A stretch of 41,663 nt of DNA from contig NZ_JACBXA010000029.1 of assembly GCF_013870515.1 (NCBI RefSeq), forward strand, positions 1-41,663. The letters are read 5' to 3'. Positions 1 to 8,736 of the stretch are shown here, one piece after another. Position numbers and translations under genes: made by a program. The stretch's first letter is position 1. Every line of letters starts with the position of its first letter. Below the pieces are notes generated by a model that searched no databases, had not been told where the DNA came from, and saw only the letters and a program-made list of their open reading frames with translations. Source of the DNA: Streptomyces albidus (ex Kaewkla and Franco 2022) (GTDB taxonomy: Bacteria; Actinomycetota; Actinomycetes; Streptomycetales; Streptomycetaceae).

Positions 1-819
1 GCTCGACGGTCCCTCGACGACGCCCGGCGCGGGCGCCGCCCCGACGGGCACCGGGATCTCGGACACGCACCTGGCGGGAACACCGCGGCTGCTGAGCCTT
101 TCGGCGAGTCCGTGCGCGAACAGGCCCTTCCCGTGCGGCAGTTCGCGCACGCGCCACGCGGGCTCGTCGCTCTCCCTTGCGGCGACGGCGAGGAAGGCGT
201 CGGCGGCGAGCAGGGCCGAGGACGCGGCCTCCGCCGCCGGCACCAGCACCGCTTCCGTCTCGCTTCCCACGCGGAGCAGAGCCTCGTCGCCCGGCAGAGC
301 GATCAATGTCACATCCGGATCGAGCGCCGCCACGTCGCCGCGCCCGTCGTCGAGGGCGAAGAGGAAGCGTCCCGACAACTGCGTGGCGGCCTCACTCGCG
401 CACAGCAGCTCGTCCAACCGGGTCGCCCAGCGCACCACTTCGGCGTTCCCCGCACCGTCGAGCCCGCTGAGCGGGGAGGCGACGATGTTGCGGACGCGTT
501 CATGGCGGGGGGCGGGCAGCAGCCCCAAGCCGTCGAGCGCGGAGGCCAGTTGTGGCGCTTCCCTCTCGTCGAGGCCCCGGAGCTGGAGGTTGCCGCGTGA
601 GGTGATGTCGAGGTGCGCGTCGCCCAGCTCCTCGGCCACGTCCGCGAGTGCCAGCGCCTGCCGCGCGCTCAACAGACCTGCGGGGATGCGGATGCGGGCG
701 AGCGCGCCGTCGTCGGCGGGGTGGAGGCGCAGCGCCCCGGGGCAGGCGTCGCCGCGGTCACGTACGGGCTGTATCGCCGGTTCGGCCCGATCTGGACCGG
801 TCGAGGTGAGTTGCGGCAT
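1..819 (-). CDS. cobG: Precorrin-3B synthase CobG (3' end beyond the window)
   Basis: Translating the minus strand from the ATG at 819 gives an open frame of 273 residues that runs off the left edge. It begins MPQLTSTGPDRAEPAIQPVR and continues with RDRGDACPGALRLHPADDGALARIRIPAG, the N-terminal nitrite/sulfite-reductase ferredoxin-like half-domain typical of actinobacterial CobG. A DITSRGNLQLRGL stretch (about residues 75-87) follows, as in siroheme/Fe-S sulfite-reductase relatives. CobG oxidises precorrin-3A to precorrin-3B in the aerobic cobalamin pathway, using an Fe-S/heme centre. The C-terminal Fe-S cysteines would lie outside the window. It is transcribed away from cobN, a partner in the same pathway. 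The riboswitch in the gap faces cobN, so cobG must be controlled otherwise. The family call is confident because of N-terminal similarity and context. Confidence 0.85.
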   Translation of the reverse strand, partial: MPQLTSTGPDRAEPAIQPVRDRGDACPGALRLHPADDGALARIRIPAGLLSARQALALADVAEELGDAHLDITSRGNLQLRGLDEREAPQLASALDGLGLLPAPRHERVRNIVASPLSGLDGAGNAEVVRWATRLDELLCASEAATQLSGRFLFALDDGRGDVAALDPDVTLIALPGDEALLRVGSETEAVLVPAAEAASSALLAADAFLAVAARESDEPAWRVRELPHGKGLFAHGLAERLSSRGVPARCVSEIPVPVGAAPAPGVVEGPSS

Positions 820-904
820 GGCCGGAGCATACCGACGGCCTCGCGCACCGGCCTCACCTGCGCCGTTGATGTGACCCTTACTATGTTCCGCGGTGGGCCC
901 CCCG

Positions 905-1057
905 GGCCCGCCACCGTCAGCGACGGCGTCAGGGGAGGAAGCCGGTGTGAATCCGGCGCGGTCCCGCCACTGTGAGCCCGGCACGGCCGGGCGAGCCAGG
1001 AACTCCCGCCGTCTCTCTTCACTGCCTGGGGCGCGGACCCCGAGGAAGGCCTGCCGC
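905..1057 (+). promoter_or_regulatory. Cobalamin riboswitch upstream of cobN
   Basis: The region carries the conserved cobalamin-aptamer core: GGAAGCCGGTGTGAATCCGG (937-956), then CGCGGTCCCGCCACTGTGAG, then a B12-box-like GCCAGGAACTC (about 994-1004). A closing P1 helix is visible: GACGGCG at 922-928 pairs with CGCCGTC at 1007-1013. A GGGG/CCCC hairpin (about 1028-1041) follows and abuts the Shine-Dalgarno GAGGAAGG (1042-1049), only about 30 nt after the aptamer. That layout suggests translational control, with cobalamin binding hiding the ribosome site of cobN. The mechanism is inferred; the aptamer motifs are seen directly. Confidence 0.93.
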
Positions 1058-4000
1058 ATGATCCTGCTGCTGTCCACGTCCGATACCGACCTGCTCAGCG
1101 CGCGTTCCGCGGCCGGTCCGGTGGGCTACCGGTACGCCAACCCCTCCCGGATCGAACTCGAGGACCTCCCGGCTCTGCTGGAGGACGTCGAACTCGTCGT
1201 CGTCCGGCTCCTCGGCGGGGTCCGCGCTTGGGAGGACGGCCTGGCGAAGGTCCTGGAGCAGGGCCGTCCCGTCGTGGTCCTCACCGGTGAACAGGCGCCC
1301 GACGCACAGCTGATGGAGAACTCCACCGTCCCCATCGGCATCGCGACCGAGGCCCACGCCTACCTCGCACACGGCGGCCCCGGGAACCTCGAACAGCTCG
1401 CCCGCTTCCTCTCCGACACCGTCCTGCTCAGCGGTCACGGCTTCGAGCCCCCTTCACCGGCGCCCACTTGGGGGCCGCTGGAGCGCGAGGCGAAGCCGGA
1501 CGTGACGGGCCCCACGGTCGCGGTGCTCTACTACCGGGCCCATCACATGAGCGGCAACACCGACTTCGTCGACGCCCTGTGCGCTGCGATCGAGGAGGCG
1601 GGGGGCCGGCCGCTCCCGTTGTACGTCGCCTCGCTGCGCGCACCGGAGCCCGAACTGCTCGACGCGCTGCGGCCCGTGGACGCCGTCGTGACGACCGTCC
1701 TCGCAGCCGGCGGGACGAAGCCGGCCGAGGCGTCGGCAGGAGGCGACGACGAGGCCTGGGACGCCGGCGCGCTCGCCTCGCTCGACGTGCCGGTTCTGCA
1801 GGCGCTCTGCCTGACCAGCCCGCGCAGCGCCTGGAAGGACAACGACGAGGGCGTCTCGCCGCTGGACGCCGCGAGCCAGGTGGCGGTGCCCGAGTTCGAC
1901 GGCCGTCTGATCACCGTGCCCTTCTCCTTCAAGGAGATCGACGAGGACGGTCTCCCGGCGTACATCCCCGATCCCGAACGCGCCGCCCGGGTCGCGGGGA
2001 TCGCCGTACGCCACGCCTGGCTCGGGCGAACGGCCCCCGCGGACAAGCGAATTGCGCTGGTCCTGTCCGCGTATCCGACCAAGCACTCCCGCATCGGGAA
2101 CGCCGTCGGCCTCGACACCCCGGCCAGCGCCGTCGCTCTGCTGCGACGGCTGCGTGAGGAGGGCTACGACTTCGGCGACGCGGGCGAGGGCCCGGAGGCC
2201 GAGCCCGTTCCGGGCCTGGAGTCGGGGGACGGCGACGAGCTGATCCGTGCGCTGATCGAGGCGGGCGGCCACGACCAGGAGTGGCTGACGGAGGAGCAGC
2301 TGGCCCGTAACCCCGTGCGTGTCCCGGCGGCCGACTACCGCCGCTGGTACGCCGAACTCCCCGCCGAACTGAGGGAGTCGGTCGAGGAGCACTGGGGGCC
2401 GCCACCGGGGGAGATGTTCGTCGACCGCAGCCGCAACCCGGACGGGGACATCGTGCTCGCGGCCCTGCGCCGAGGGAACCTCATCATCCTCATCCAGCCG
2501 CCGCGCGGCTTCGGCGAGAACCCGATCGCGATCTACCACGACCCCGATCTGCCGCCCTCCCACCACTACTTGGCCGCCTATCGCTGGCTCTCCGCTCCGC
2601 GGGACGGGGGAGGTTTCGGCGCCGACGCGATGATCCACCTCGGCAAGCACGGCAACCTGGAGTGGCTGCCCGGCAAGAACGCCGGTCTCTCCGCCGCCTG
2701 CGCGCCCGACGCCGCCCTCGGGGACCTGCCGCTGATCTACCCCTTCCTGGTCAACGACCCGGGTGAGGGCACGCAGGCCAAGCGCCGCGTGCACGCCACT
2801 CTCGTCGACCACCTCGTGCCGCCCATGGCGCGCGCGGACTCCTACGGGGACATCGCGCGTCTGGAGCAGCTCCTGGACGAGTACGCGGCGGTCTCCTCCA
2901 TGGACCCGGCGAAGCTGCCCGCGATCCGCGCCCAGATCTGGACGCTCATCCAGGCGGCCAAGCTCGATCACGACCTGGGCCTGGAGCAACGTCCCGACGA
3001 CGACGGGTTCGACGACTTCCTGCTGCACGTCGACGGCTGGCTGTGCGAGGTCAAGGACGCGCAGATCCGCGACGGCCTGCACGTGCTGGGCAACGCTCCG
3101 ACAGGCCCCGAACGCGTCAACCTCGTCCTCGCGATCCTCCGGGCCCGGCAGATCTGGGGCGGGACGGCCGCGCTGCCTGGGCTGCGCGAAGCCCTCGGGC
3201 TGGACGAGTCGGCGGCGGTGCGTACAGACGCCGACGCCGTCGAAGGAGTCGCCCGCGTGCTCGTCGAAGCGATGGAGGAAGCCGGCTGGGACCCTGAATC
3301 GGTGACCGCCGCGGTCGCCGGACTTCCCGAGGAGCGGCGCGAACAGGCCGGTCCCGTGGCCGACATCCTCGACTTCGCCGCGCGCGAGGTCGTTCCGCGG
3401 CTGGCGTCCACCACGCAGGAGATCGACCACGTCGTGCACGCCCTGCGCGGCGGATTCGTGCCGGCGGGCCCGTCGGGCTCGCCGCTGCGGGGTCTGGTCA
3501 ACGTGCTCCCGACCGGGCGCAACTTCTACTCCGTCGACCCCAAGGCGGTCCCCAGCCGGCTCGCCTGGGACACCGGTGTCGCCCTCGCCGACTCGCTGCT
3601 CGAGCGCTACCGCGCGGACAACGGCGAATGGCCGGCCTCCGTCGGACTGTCCCTGTGGGGGACCAGCGCGATGCGCACCTCCGGTGACGACATCGCCGAA
3701 GCCCTCGCGCTGCTGGGGATCCGGCCCGTCCGGGACGACGCCTCGCGGCGCGTCACCGGTCTGGAGCCGGTGCCGCTCGAGGAGTTGGGCCGCCCGCGCG
3801 TCGATGTCACGCTGCGCATCAGCGGATTCTTCCGGGACGCCTTCCCGCACGCGGTCGGGCTGCTGGACGACGCCGTGCGCATGGCCGCGGGCCTGGACGA
3901 GCCGGCCGAGGACAATCGTGTACGGGCGCACACCCAGGCCGACTTGGCGGAGCACGGCGACGAACGCCGCGCCACCACACGGATCTTCGGCTCCCGCCCC

Positions 4001-4699
4001 GGCACGTACGGAGCGGGCCTGCTCCAGCTCATCGACTCCCGCGACTGGCGCACCGACGCCGACCTGGCCGAGGTCTACACGGCGTGGGGCGGCTACGCCT
4101 ACGGCCGAGAGCTCGAAGGCCGCCCGGCGCGCGAGGAGATGGAGACGGCCTACCGGCGCATCGCCGTCGCCGCCAAGAACACCGACACCCGTGAGCACGA
4201 CATCGCGGACTCCGACGACTACTTCCAGTACCACGGCGGCATGGTCGCGACGGTACGTGCGCTGCGCGGCACCGCACCCGAGGCGTACATCGGCGACTCC
4301 ACCCGCCCGGAGACCGTGCGCACCCGCTCCCTGGTGGAGGAGACCTCCCGCGTCTTCCGTGCACGTGTCGTCAACCCTCGCTGGATCGCGGCCATGCAGC
4401 GCCACGGCTACAAGGGCGCCTTCGAACTGGCCGCCACCGTCGACTACCTCTTCGGCTACGACGCCACCACCGGCGTCATCGCCGACTGGATGTACGACAA
4501 GCTCGCGGCGACCTACGTCCTGGACGCCGACAACCGCGCCTTCCTCCAGGAGGCCAACCCCTGGGCGCTGCACGGCATCACGGAGCGCCTGCTGGAGGCG
4601 GAGTCCCGCGGCATGTGGGCCAAGCCGGACCCGAAGGTCCTGGAGGAGCTGCGCGAGGTCTTCCTGGAGACGGAGGGCGAGCTGGAGGACGACGGGTGA
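1058..4699 (+). CDS. cobN: Aerobic cobaltochelatase large subunit CobN
   Basis: The product has 1213 residues, the usual length for actinobacterial CobN. It is the large catalytic subunit of the ATP-dependent cobaltochelatase that inserts Co2+ into hydrogenobyrinic acid a,c-diamide in the cytoplasm. The start chosen is the ATG at 1058 (MILLLSTSDTDLLSARSA), 8 nt after the Shine-Dalgarno GAGGAAGG. The frame stays open upstream to 893, but that part is the riboswitch. Typical CobN blocks are seen, including RGNLIILIQPPRGFGENPIAIYHDPDLPPSHHY, DAMIHLGKHGNLEWLPGKNAGLS and SVGLSLWGTSAMRTSGDDIAEALALLG (cited by first and last residues of each block; about residues 470-870). The AAA+ partners (CobS/T or ChlI/D type) are not in the window. 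A MITE follows 6 bp after the stop. Confidence 0.96.
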   Translation: MILLLSTSDTDLLSARSAAGPVGYRYANPSRIELEDLPALLEDVELVVVRLLGGVRAWEDGLAKVLEQGRPVVVLTGEQAPDAQLMENSTVPIGIATEAHAYLAHGGPGNLEQLARFLSDTVLLSGHGFEPPSPAPTWGPLEREAKPDVTGPTVAVLYYRAHHMSGNTDFVDALCAAIEEAGGRPLPLYVASLRAPEPELLDALRPVDAVVTTVLAAGGTKPAEASAGGDDEAWDAGALASLDVPVLQALCLTSPRSAWKDNDEGVSPLDAASQVAVPEFDGRLITVPFSFKEIDEDGLPAYIPDPERAARVAGIAVRHAWLGRTAPADKRIALVLSAYPTKHSRIGNAVGLDTPASAVALLRRLREEGYDFGDAGEGPEAEPVPGLESGDGDELIRALIEAGGHDQEWLTEEQLARNPVRVPAADYRRWYAELPAELRESVEEHWGPPPGEMFVDRSRNPDGDIVLAALRRGNLIILIQPPRGFGENPIAIYHDPDLPPSHHYLAAYRWLSAPRDGGGFGADAMIHLGKHGNLEWLPGKNAGLSAACAPDAALGDLPLIYPFLVNDPGEGTQAKRRVHATLVDHLVPPMARADSYGDIARLEQLLDEYAAVSSMDPAKLPAIRAQIWTLIQAAKLDHDLGLEQRPDDDGFDDFLLHVDGWLCEVKDAQIRDGLHVLGNAPTGPERVNLVLAILRARQIWGGTAALPGLREALGLDESAAVRTDADAVEGVARVLVEAMEEAGWDPESVTAAVAGLPEERREQAGPVADILDFAAREVVPRLASTTQEIDHVVHALRGGFVPAGPSGSPLRGLVNVLPTGRNFYSVDPKAVPSRLAWDTGVALADSLLERYRADNGEWPASVGLSLWGTSAMRTSGDDIAEALALLGIRPVRDDASRRVTGLEPVPLEELGRPRVDVTLRISGFFRDAFPHAVGLLDDAVRMAAGLDEPAEDNRVRAHTQADLAEHGDERRATTRIFGSRPGTYGAGLLQLIDSRDWRTDADLAEVYTAWGGYAYGRELEGRPAREEMETAYRRIAVAAKNTDTREHDIADSDDYFQYHGGMVATVRALRGTAPEAYIGDSTRPETVRTRSLVEETSRVFRARVVNPRWIAAMQRHGYKGAFELAATVDYLFGYDATTGVIADWMYDKLAATYVLDADNRAFLQEANPWALHGITERLLEAESRGMWAKPDPKVLEELREVFLETEGELEDDG

Positions 4700-4705
4700 A
4701 CCGGC

Positions 4706-4900
4706 CCTAAGCCCTGTCTGACAAATCTCGCCTTGCTCGCGACGACTCATCCTCCCCCGCTTCGCGGGAGGTGCCCCCAGTTGTCGCATCGACCGAGTAG
4801 CGCACTACGAGGGCGATCCTCCGCCTTGCGGCTGCACGCACCATCCGCCGCGAGCGCCGCCTGCGCGGCGGACGACGCCATTTGTCAGACAGGCCCTAGG
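4706..4900. mobile_element. MITE with 21-bp terminal inverted repeats
   Basis: A segment of 195 bp is bounded by near-perfect inverted ends. The left end reads CCTAAGCCCTGTCTGACAAA and the right end, on the opposite strand, reads CCTAGGGCCTGTCTGACAAA; 19 of 21 positions match. The outermost bases CCTA/TAGG are compatible with TA-type target duplication, as made by IS630/Tc1-type transposases, but this is inferred. The interior has no transposase and no coding frame. It carries a strong hairpin (CTCCCCCGCTTCGCGGGAGG, about 4753-4772) and further GC-rich palindromes (about 4852-4873). Similar non-autonomous elements are common in Streptomyces genomes. It sits directly behind cobN; the remaining 4901-5103 contains nothing I recognise. 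Confidence 0.75.
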
Positions 4901-5103
4901 AGCAGCGGTGTCCGTCTTCTTCGCCTTCAGGCCGACAGAGGGGTGAGCCACGGACCCGCCTGTTCCGGCTCGGGCACTTCCCTGTGCGAGGGATGAGGGT
5001 TGCCGTCCGCGACATGTGTTGCGGACGACAGCCCCTCGTCAGCCAACTCGGGCAGTCCGCCCTCAACTGCCGTCCCCGGAGAGGGCGATCGCCGACCGAG
5101 CCG

Positions 5104-6282
5104 TCAGCGGAAGGCCGCCTCGCCCGTCAGCGCCTGGCCGATCACCAGCTGGTGCACTTCGGACGTGCCCTCGTAAGTGAGCACGGATTCAAGGTTGTTG
5201 GCGTGCCGCATGATCGGGTACTCCAGCGTGATGCCGGCGGCTCCGAGCAGCGTGCGGCATTCCCGTGCGATGGCGATCGCCTCACGCACGTTGTTGAGCT
5301 TGCCCAGGCTGACCTGCTCGGGCCGCAGCGAGCCCTCGTCCTTGAGCCGGGCCAGATGCAGCGCCAGGAGCATGCCCTTGCCCAACTCCAGCGACATGTC
5401 CGCGAGTTTGGCCTGGGAGAGCTGGTACGCGGCAAGCGGCTTGTCGAAGATCTCGCGCTGCCGGGCGTAGTCCACGGCGGTCTGGAGGCAGTCGCGTGCG
5501 GCGCCGAGCGAGCCGAAGACGATGCCGTAGCGGGCCTCGTTCAGGCAGGACAGCGGACCGGAGAGCCCCGCCGCGCCGGGCAGCACCGCGGACTCCGGCA
5601 GCCGTACGTCCTCGAGCACCAGCTCGGAGGTGACCGAGGCGCGCAGCGACATCTTCTTCTTGATCTCCGGTGCCGAGAACCCGGGAGTGTCCGTGGGCAC
5701 GACGAACCCGCGGACCCTCTCGTCGGTCTGCGCCCAGACCACGGCCACGTCGCTGACCGAGCCGTTGGTGATCCACATCTTGTTGCCGTTGAGCACCCAG
5801 TCCGAGCCGTCCCTCACGGCGCGGGTGCGCATGCCCGCGGGGTTGGAGCCGAAGTCCGGTTCGGTCAGGCCGAAGCAGCCGATCGCTTCGCCGGCAGCCA
5901 TCGCCGGCAGCCACTGCTGCTTCTGCTCCTCGCTGCCGTACTTCCAGATGGCGAACATCGCCAGGGACCCCTGTACGGAGACCAGCGAGCGCAGCCCCGA
6001 GTCGCCCGCCTCCAGCTCCATGCAGGCCAGCCCGTATGCCGTTGCGCTCGTGCCCGCGCAGCCGTACCCCGTCAGATGCATCCCGAGGACACCGAGCGAG
6101 CCCAGCTCCCTTGCCAGCTCCCGGGCGGGGACGGTGCCGGCCTCGTACCAGTCGGCAAGCCTCGGCTTCACCTTGTCCTCGACGTACCGGCGGACGGTGT
6201 CCCGGATGGCGCGGTCCTCCTCGCCGATCAGCGAGTCGGTGCCGAACAGTCCGAGCGGGGTCTGGGGTGTCACGGGGGGCAC
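5104..6282 (-). CDS. gcdH: Acyl-CoA dehydrogenase, glutaryl-CoA dehydrogenase type
   Basis: The 392-residue FAD enzyme has full family length. It probably oxidises and decarboxylates glutaryl-CoA to crotonyl-CoA (lysine/tryptophan and dicarboxylate catabolism). The acyl-CoA dehydrogenase signatures are present: CFGLTEPDFGSNPAGMRTRA, WVLNGNKMWITNGSVSD, and near the C-terminus the catalytic-base context LTYEGTSEVHQLVIG. The segment SGLRSLVSVQGSLAMFAIWK matches the glutaryl-CoA dehydrogenase block holding the arginine that contacts the distal carboxylate. The start is a GTG at 6282, with GAGGAGA about 8 nt upstream. It is divergent from the TetR gene at 6410 across a palindromic operator, so that regulator probably controls it. 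A related short-chain dicarboxylyl-CoA dehydrogenase is possible. Confidence 0.88.
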   Translation of the reverse strand: MPPVTPQTPLGLFGTDSLIGEEDRAIRDTVRRYVEDKVKPRLADWYEAGTVPARELARELGSLGVLGMHLTGYGCAGTSATAYGLACMELEAGDSGLRSLVSVQGSLAMFAIWKYGSEEQKQQWLPAMAAGEAIGCFGLTEPDFGSNPAGMRTRAVRDGSDWVLNGNKMWITNGSVSDVAVVWAQTDERVRGFVVPTDTPGFSAPEIKKKMSLRASVTSELVLEDVRLPESAVLPGAAGLSGPLSCLNEARYGIVFGSLGAARDCLQTAVDYARQREIFDKPLAAYQLSQAKLADMSLELGKGMLLALHLARLKDEGSLRPEQVSLGKLNNVREAIAIARECRTLLGAAGITLEYPIMRHANNLESVLTYEGTSEVHQLVIGQALTGEAAFR

Positions 6283-6326
6283 GAAGATCTCCTCGTCACC
6301 GTACGACGTCAGGTCTCCGGGACGCT

Positions 6327-6345
6327 AACCTGACAGCGTTAGGTT
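6327..6345. promoter_or_regulatory. Palindromic TetR-type operator between gcdH and tetR
   Basis: The 19-nt site AACCTGACAGCGTTAGGTT is an inverted repeat (AACCTGAC / GTTAGGTT, 7 of 8 paired positions, 3-nt centre). It lies in the 127-bp gap between the divergent gcdH and TetR genes. A TTGACA hexamer at 6345-6350 overlaps its right edge and may be the -35 element of the TetR gene. Binding of the adjacent TetR protein to control both directions is inferred from position and symmetry. Confidence 0.7.
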
Positions 6346-6409
6346 TGACAAGGACGCCACCCGGCGGCCGGGGCCGGGGGATTTCGAGGGAAGGGAGGAC
6401 GGTGAGGAC

Positions 6410-7072
6410 ATGGCCCGTCCCAGGTCGCCGCTGCTCAGCCGCGCACGCATCCGAGACACCGCCCTGGAGCTGATCGACGCCGAAGGCATCGACGCGCTCT
6501 CCATGCGGAAGCTGGCCCTGGAGCTGGATGTGAAGGCCGCCTCGCTCTACAGCCACTTCCCCAACAAGGACGCCGTCCTGGACGCGGTGGCGAACCTCCT
6601 CACCCAGCGGGTGGACACCTCAGGGTTCAGGAGCGGCTGGCGTGCCGGTCTCGAGACGTGGGGCAGGTCCTACTACGCCGCGCTGAGCGCCCATCCCCGC
6701 GCCGCACCCGTGGTGGCCGCCGGCACCGGCAGGCGTGAGGACTTCCTCGCCATGGCGGACGCCGTACACGGCGGCCTCGTGGGTGACGGCTGGCCCCCGC
6801 GCCACGCGACGATGATCGCCGCCTCGGTGAAGTACCTCGTCATCGGCGCGGCCACCACGCCGTTCGGCAGCGGCTTCGCCGACGACACCCGCGTCTATCT
6901 CGACCGCTACCCGAACCTGGTCCAGGCCCACCTCATCCCGGACCATGCGGAGGAGATCGACGAGGACAGCTTCGAACTCGCCCTCGGCTGCCTGCTTTCC
7001 GGCCTCGAACCGCTGCACGCGTCGTTCGCGGACGCCGCCGCGAGGCGGCGCCGGGCCGGGACCTCTCGCTGA
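6410..7072 (+). CDS. TetR-family transcriptional regulator (tetracycline-repressor-like C domain)
   Basis: This is a 220-residue regulator. The N-terminal helix-turn-helix is clear: RIRDTALELIDAEGIDALSMRKLA, then LDVKAASLYSHFPNKDAVLDA (about residues 13-63). The C-terminal part resembles the TetR_C ligand-binding domain (SVKYLVIGAATTPFGSGF, about residues 137-154). The start is the ATG at 6410 with AGGGAGGACGG just upstream. It is divergent from gcdH, with an operator-like palindrome at 6327-6345. It may also read into the acyl-CoA mutase genes that begin 101 bp downstream on the same strand. The ligand is unknown; an acyl-CoA or the free acid of the pathway is a reasonable guess. Confidence 0.9.
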   Translation: MARPRSPLLSRARIRDTALELIDAEGIDALSMRKLALELDVKAASLYSHFPNKDAVLDAVANLLTQRVDTSGFRSGWRAGLETWGRSYYAALSAHPRAAPVVAAGTGRREDFLAMADAVHGGLVGDGWPPRHATMIAASVKYLVIGAATTPFGSGFADDTRVYLDRYPNLVQAHLIPDHAEEIDEDSFELALGCLLSGLEPLHASFADAAARRRRAGTSR

Positions 7073-7097
7073 CGAGGGGGGCTTCACTCCCCGAGAC

Positions 7098-7161
7098 CAC
7101 CTATTGAAATAGCGGTGCCATGGTGTGAAACTCGCTCGGAAAGAACTCTGTACGAAGCGAG
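7098..7161 (+). promoter_or_regulatory. Inverted repeats in the leader of the acyl-CoA mutase genes
   Basis: Two symmetric elements lie in the 101-bp gap before the mutase. The first is an imperfect palindrome around TATTGAAATA (7102-7111) flanked by CACC and GGTG. The second is a perfect 6-bp inverted repeat CTCGCT (7131-7136) / AGCGAG (7156-7161) just before the start codon. They could be operators or a leader hairpin. No good Shine-Dalgarno precedes the ATG at 7174, so initiation here may be weak or leader-dependent. Function is speculative. Confidence 0.35.
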
Positions 7162-7173
7162 CGTGACGCGAGC

Positions 7174-8736
7174 ATGGCTGAGCCGCCCGACCCCGGGACG
7201 TGGGCCAACGACGCCCAAGTCCCCATCATGCGAACCTACGCGTCGTACGACTCGCCGGGGGAGCTGCCGCTGCGCACCTGGTCCCAGGAGCGCACGCGAT
7301 CACCGGGGCCCTACCGTCCGAGGTTCATGGTCTACTCCGGGCTCGGTTCACCGGAGGCGACCGCCGAGCGGTTGTCCGTGCTCCAGCAACTCGGCGCCGA
7401 ATCCTTCCTTTTGGCGGCCGACCTGCCCTCCCAGCTCGGGTACGACGCCGATCACGAGCTGGCGTTCGCCCAGGTCGGCAGGGCCGGCGTCTCGTGCACG
7501 ACGCTCGACGACTTCGCCACCATCGCCTCCCGGCTCGACCTCGACGCCGCCGACAGCCTCGGAATGCTGGCCAACTCCGTCGGGCACATCGGCCTCGCGA
7601 TGGTGGTCTCGGTCCTTCGGGACCGAGGCGCGACCGGCGTCCGGCTCGTCATGCAGAACGATCCGCTCAAGGAGTTCACAGCGCGGGGGACCGAGATCCA
7701 TACCCCGGAGCAGGCTCTTCGGATCGCCTGCGACTGCGTCGCCTACGCGATCGACGAAGACATCCCCGGAGCCGCGATCACGGTCTGCTCCAACCATTAC
7801 GACGTGGCAGGAGCCGGCCCGGTGGCAGCCGTCGCTCTGGCCTTCGCCAACGGACTCGTCTACGTCGACGAGTTGGTGCGGCGCGGGTACGAAGTCGCCG
7901 ACGTGCTCGGGAAGATGATGTTCTTCCTCAACGAGCGCAGCGACGTGTTCGTCAGTGCGTCGCTGTTCCGGACCGCCCGCGTCCTGTGGGCGGAGCTCGT
8001 GCGGGACCGCTACGGCCTCGCGGTCGAACGCCAGCCAGTGATGACGGTCATGGGCTATGCCCACGGTCTCGAATCGGCCGACGAACCGTTGGTGAACGTC
8101 CCCCGCGTCACCCTCAGCGTCCTCGGCTCGATGATGGGCGGGGTCGACTACCTCTGTGCGACCGGCTACGACGAGGCACTGCGCATCCCCTCGGTCGACG
8201 CCGCTGCCCTGGCCCTCCGAACGATGCAGGTCGTCGGCTACGAGCACGGCGCGACGGCCTCGCACGACCCGCTCGCCGGCAGCGAGAAGCTCGCCGCCCT
8301 CGACGAAACGCTCGCGCGGCAGGTCAAGGAGGAGATGCTCCGGATCGAGGACAACGGCGGCGCCCTCGAAGCGCTGCGCAACGGCTACATCAGTCAGCGC
8401 ATCGACGACGGACGGGGCATCCGGCAGCGCCAACTCGAGGAGGGAGAACGCGACATGGTCGGCGGCAACGTACTGAGCAGTCCGCAGCACAGGCATCTCT
8501 TCGCCGGACGGAGCGCGGGAGAGGTCGACTTCGCAGCCGTCGAGCAGCAGGTGCGCGAGCGGCTCAAGCTCCACAAGGAGAGCAGGGACAACGAGGCGGT
8601 GCGTGCTGCTCTGGATCTTCTCGAGCGTGCGGCGGCGGGCACGGACAACCTCCTCCCGCCGACGATCGCCGCTCTCAAGGCGGGCGCCACGTCGCAGGAG
8701 TTGGTCACGGCGACCCGCGCGGGGTTCGGGCGATGA
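7174..8736 (+). CDS. B12-dependent acyl-CoA mutase, large (substrate-binding) subunit, divergent
   Basis: The 520 residues form the TIM-barrel, substrate-binding half of the methylmalonyl-CoA mutase superfamily without the fused B12 domain. Anchors are visible by eye: GYDADHELAFAQVGRAGVS (residues 89-107, matching GYDSDHPRVxGDVGMAGV), LVMQNDPLKEFTARGTEIHTP (158-178, matching the QNDILKEFMVRNTYIFPP block) and the terminal INDILL-like LLPPTIAALKAGATSQELV. Tyr54 falls where methylmalonyl-CoA mutase has Tyr89, and Arg171 where it has the carboxylate-binding Arg207. The Tyr-His pair Tyr243/His244 reads Asn207/His208. Retained Tyr and Arg argue for a carboxylated acyl-CoA substrate, but overall divergence means the reaction is unknown. 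Its stop overlaps the small-subunit start (ATGA). The start at 7174 lacks a strong ribosome site. Confidence 0.85.
   Translation: MAEPPDPGTWANDAQVPIMRTYASYDSPGELPLRTWSQERTRSPGPYRPRFMVYSGLGSPEATAERLSVLQQLGAESFLLAADLPSQLGYDADHELAFAQVGRAGVSCTTLDDFATIASRLDLDAADSLGMLANSVGHIGLAMVVSVLRDRGATGVRLVMQNDPLKEFTARGTEIHTPEQALRIACDCVAYAIDEDIPGAAITVCSNHYDVAGAGPVAAVALAFANGLVYVDELVRRGYEVADVLGKMMFFLNERSDVFVSASLFRTARVLWAELVRDRYGLAVERQPVMTVMGYAHGLESADEPLVNVPRVTLSVLGSMMGGVDYLCATGYDEALRIPSVDAAALALRTMQVVGYEHGATASHDPLAGSEKLAALDETLARQVKEEMLRIEDNGGALEALRNGYISQRIDDGRGIRQRQLEEGERDMVGGNVLSSPQHRHLFAGRSAGEVDFAAVEQQVRERLKLHKESRDNEAVRAALDLLERAAAGTDNLLPPTIAALKAGATSQELVTATRAGFGR

Noticed and set aside
1454..4789. 1111-codon open frame antisense to cobN
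   Set aside because: It mirrors a real, conserved CobN gene; the composition (Arg, Gln, Val, Gly-rich) is what high-GC antisense frames give, and no domain is visible.
4984..6333. 449-codon plus-strand frame over gcdH
   Set aside because: Antisense to an acyl-CoA dehydrogenase with full-length motifs.
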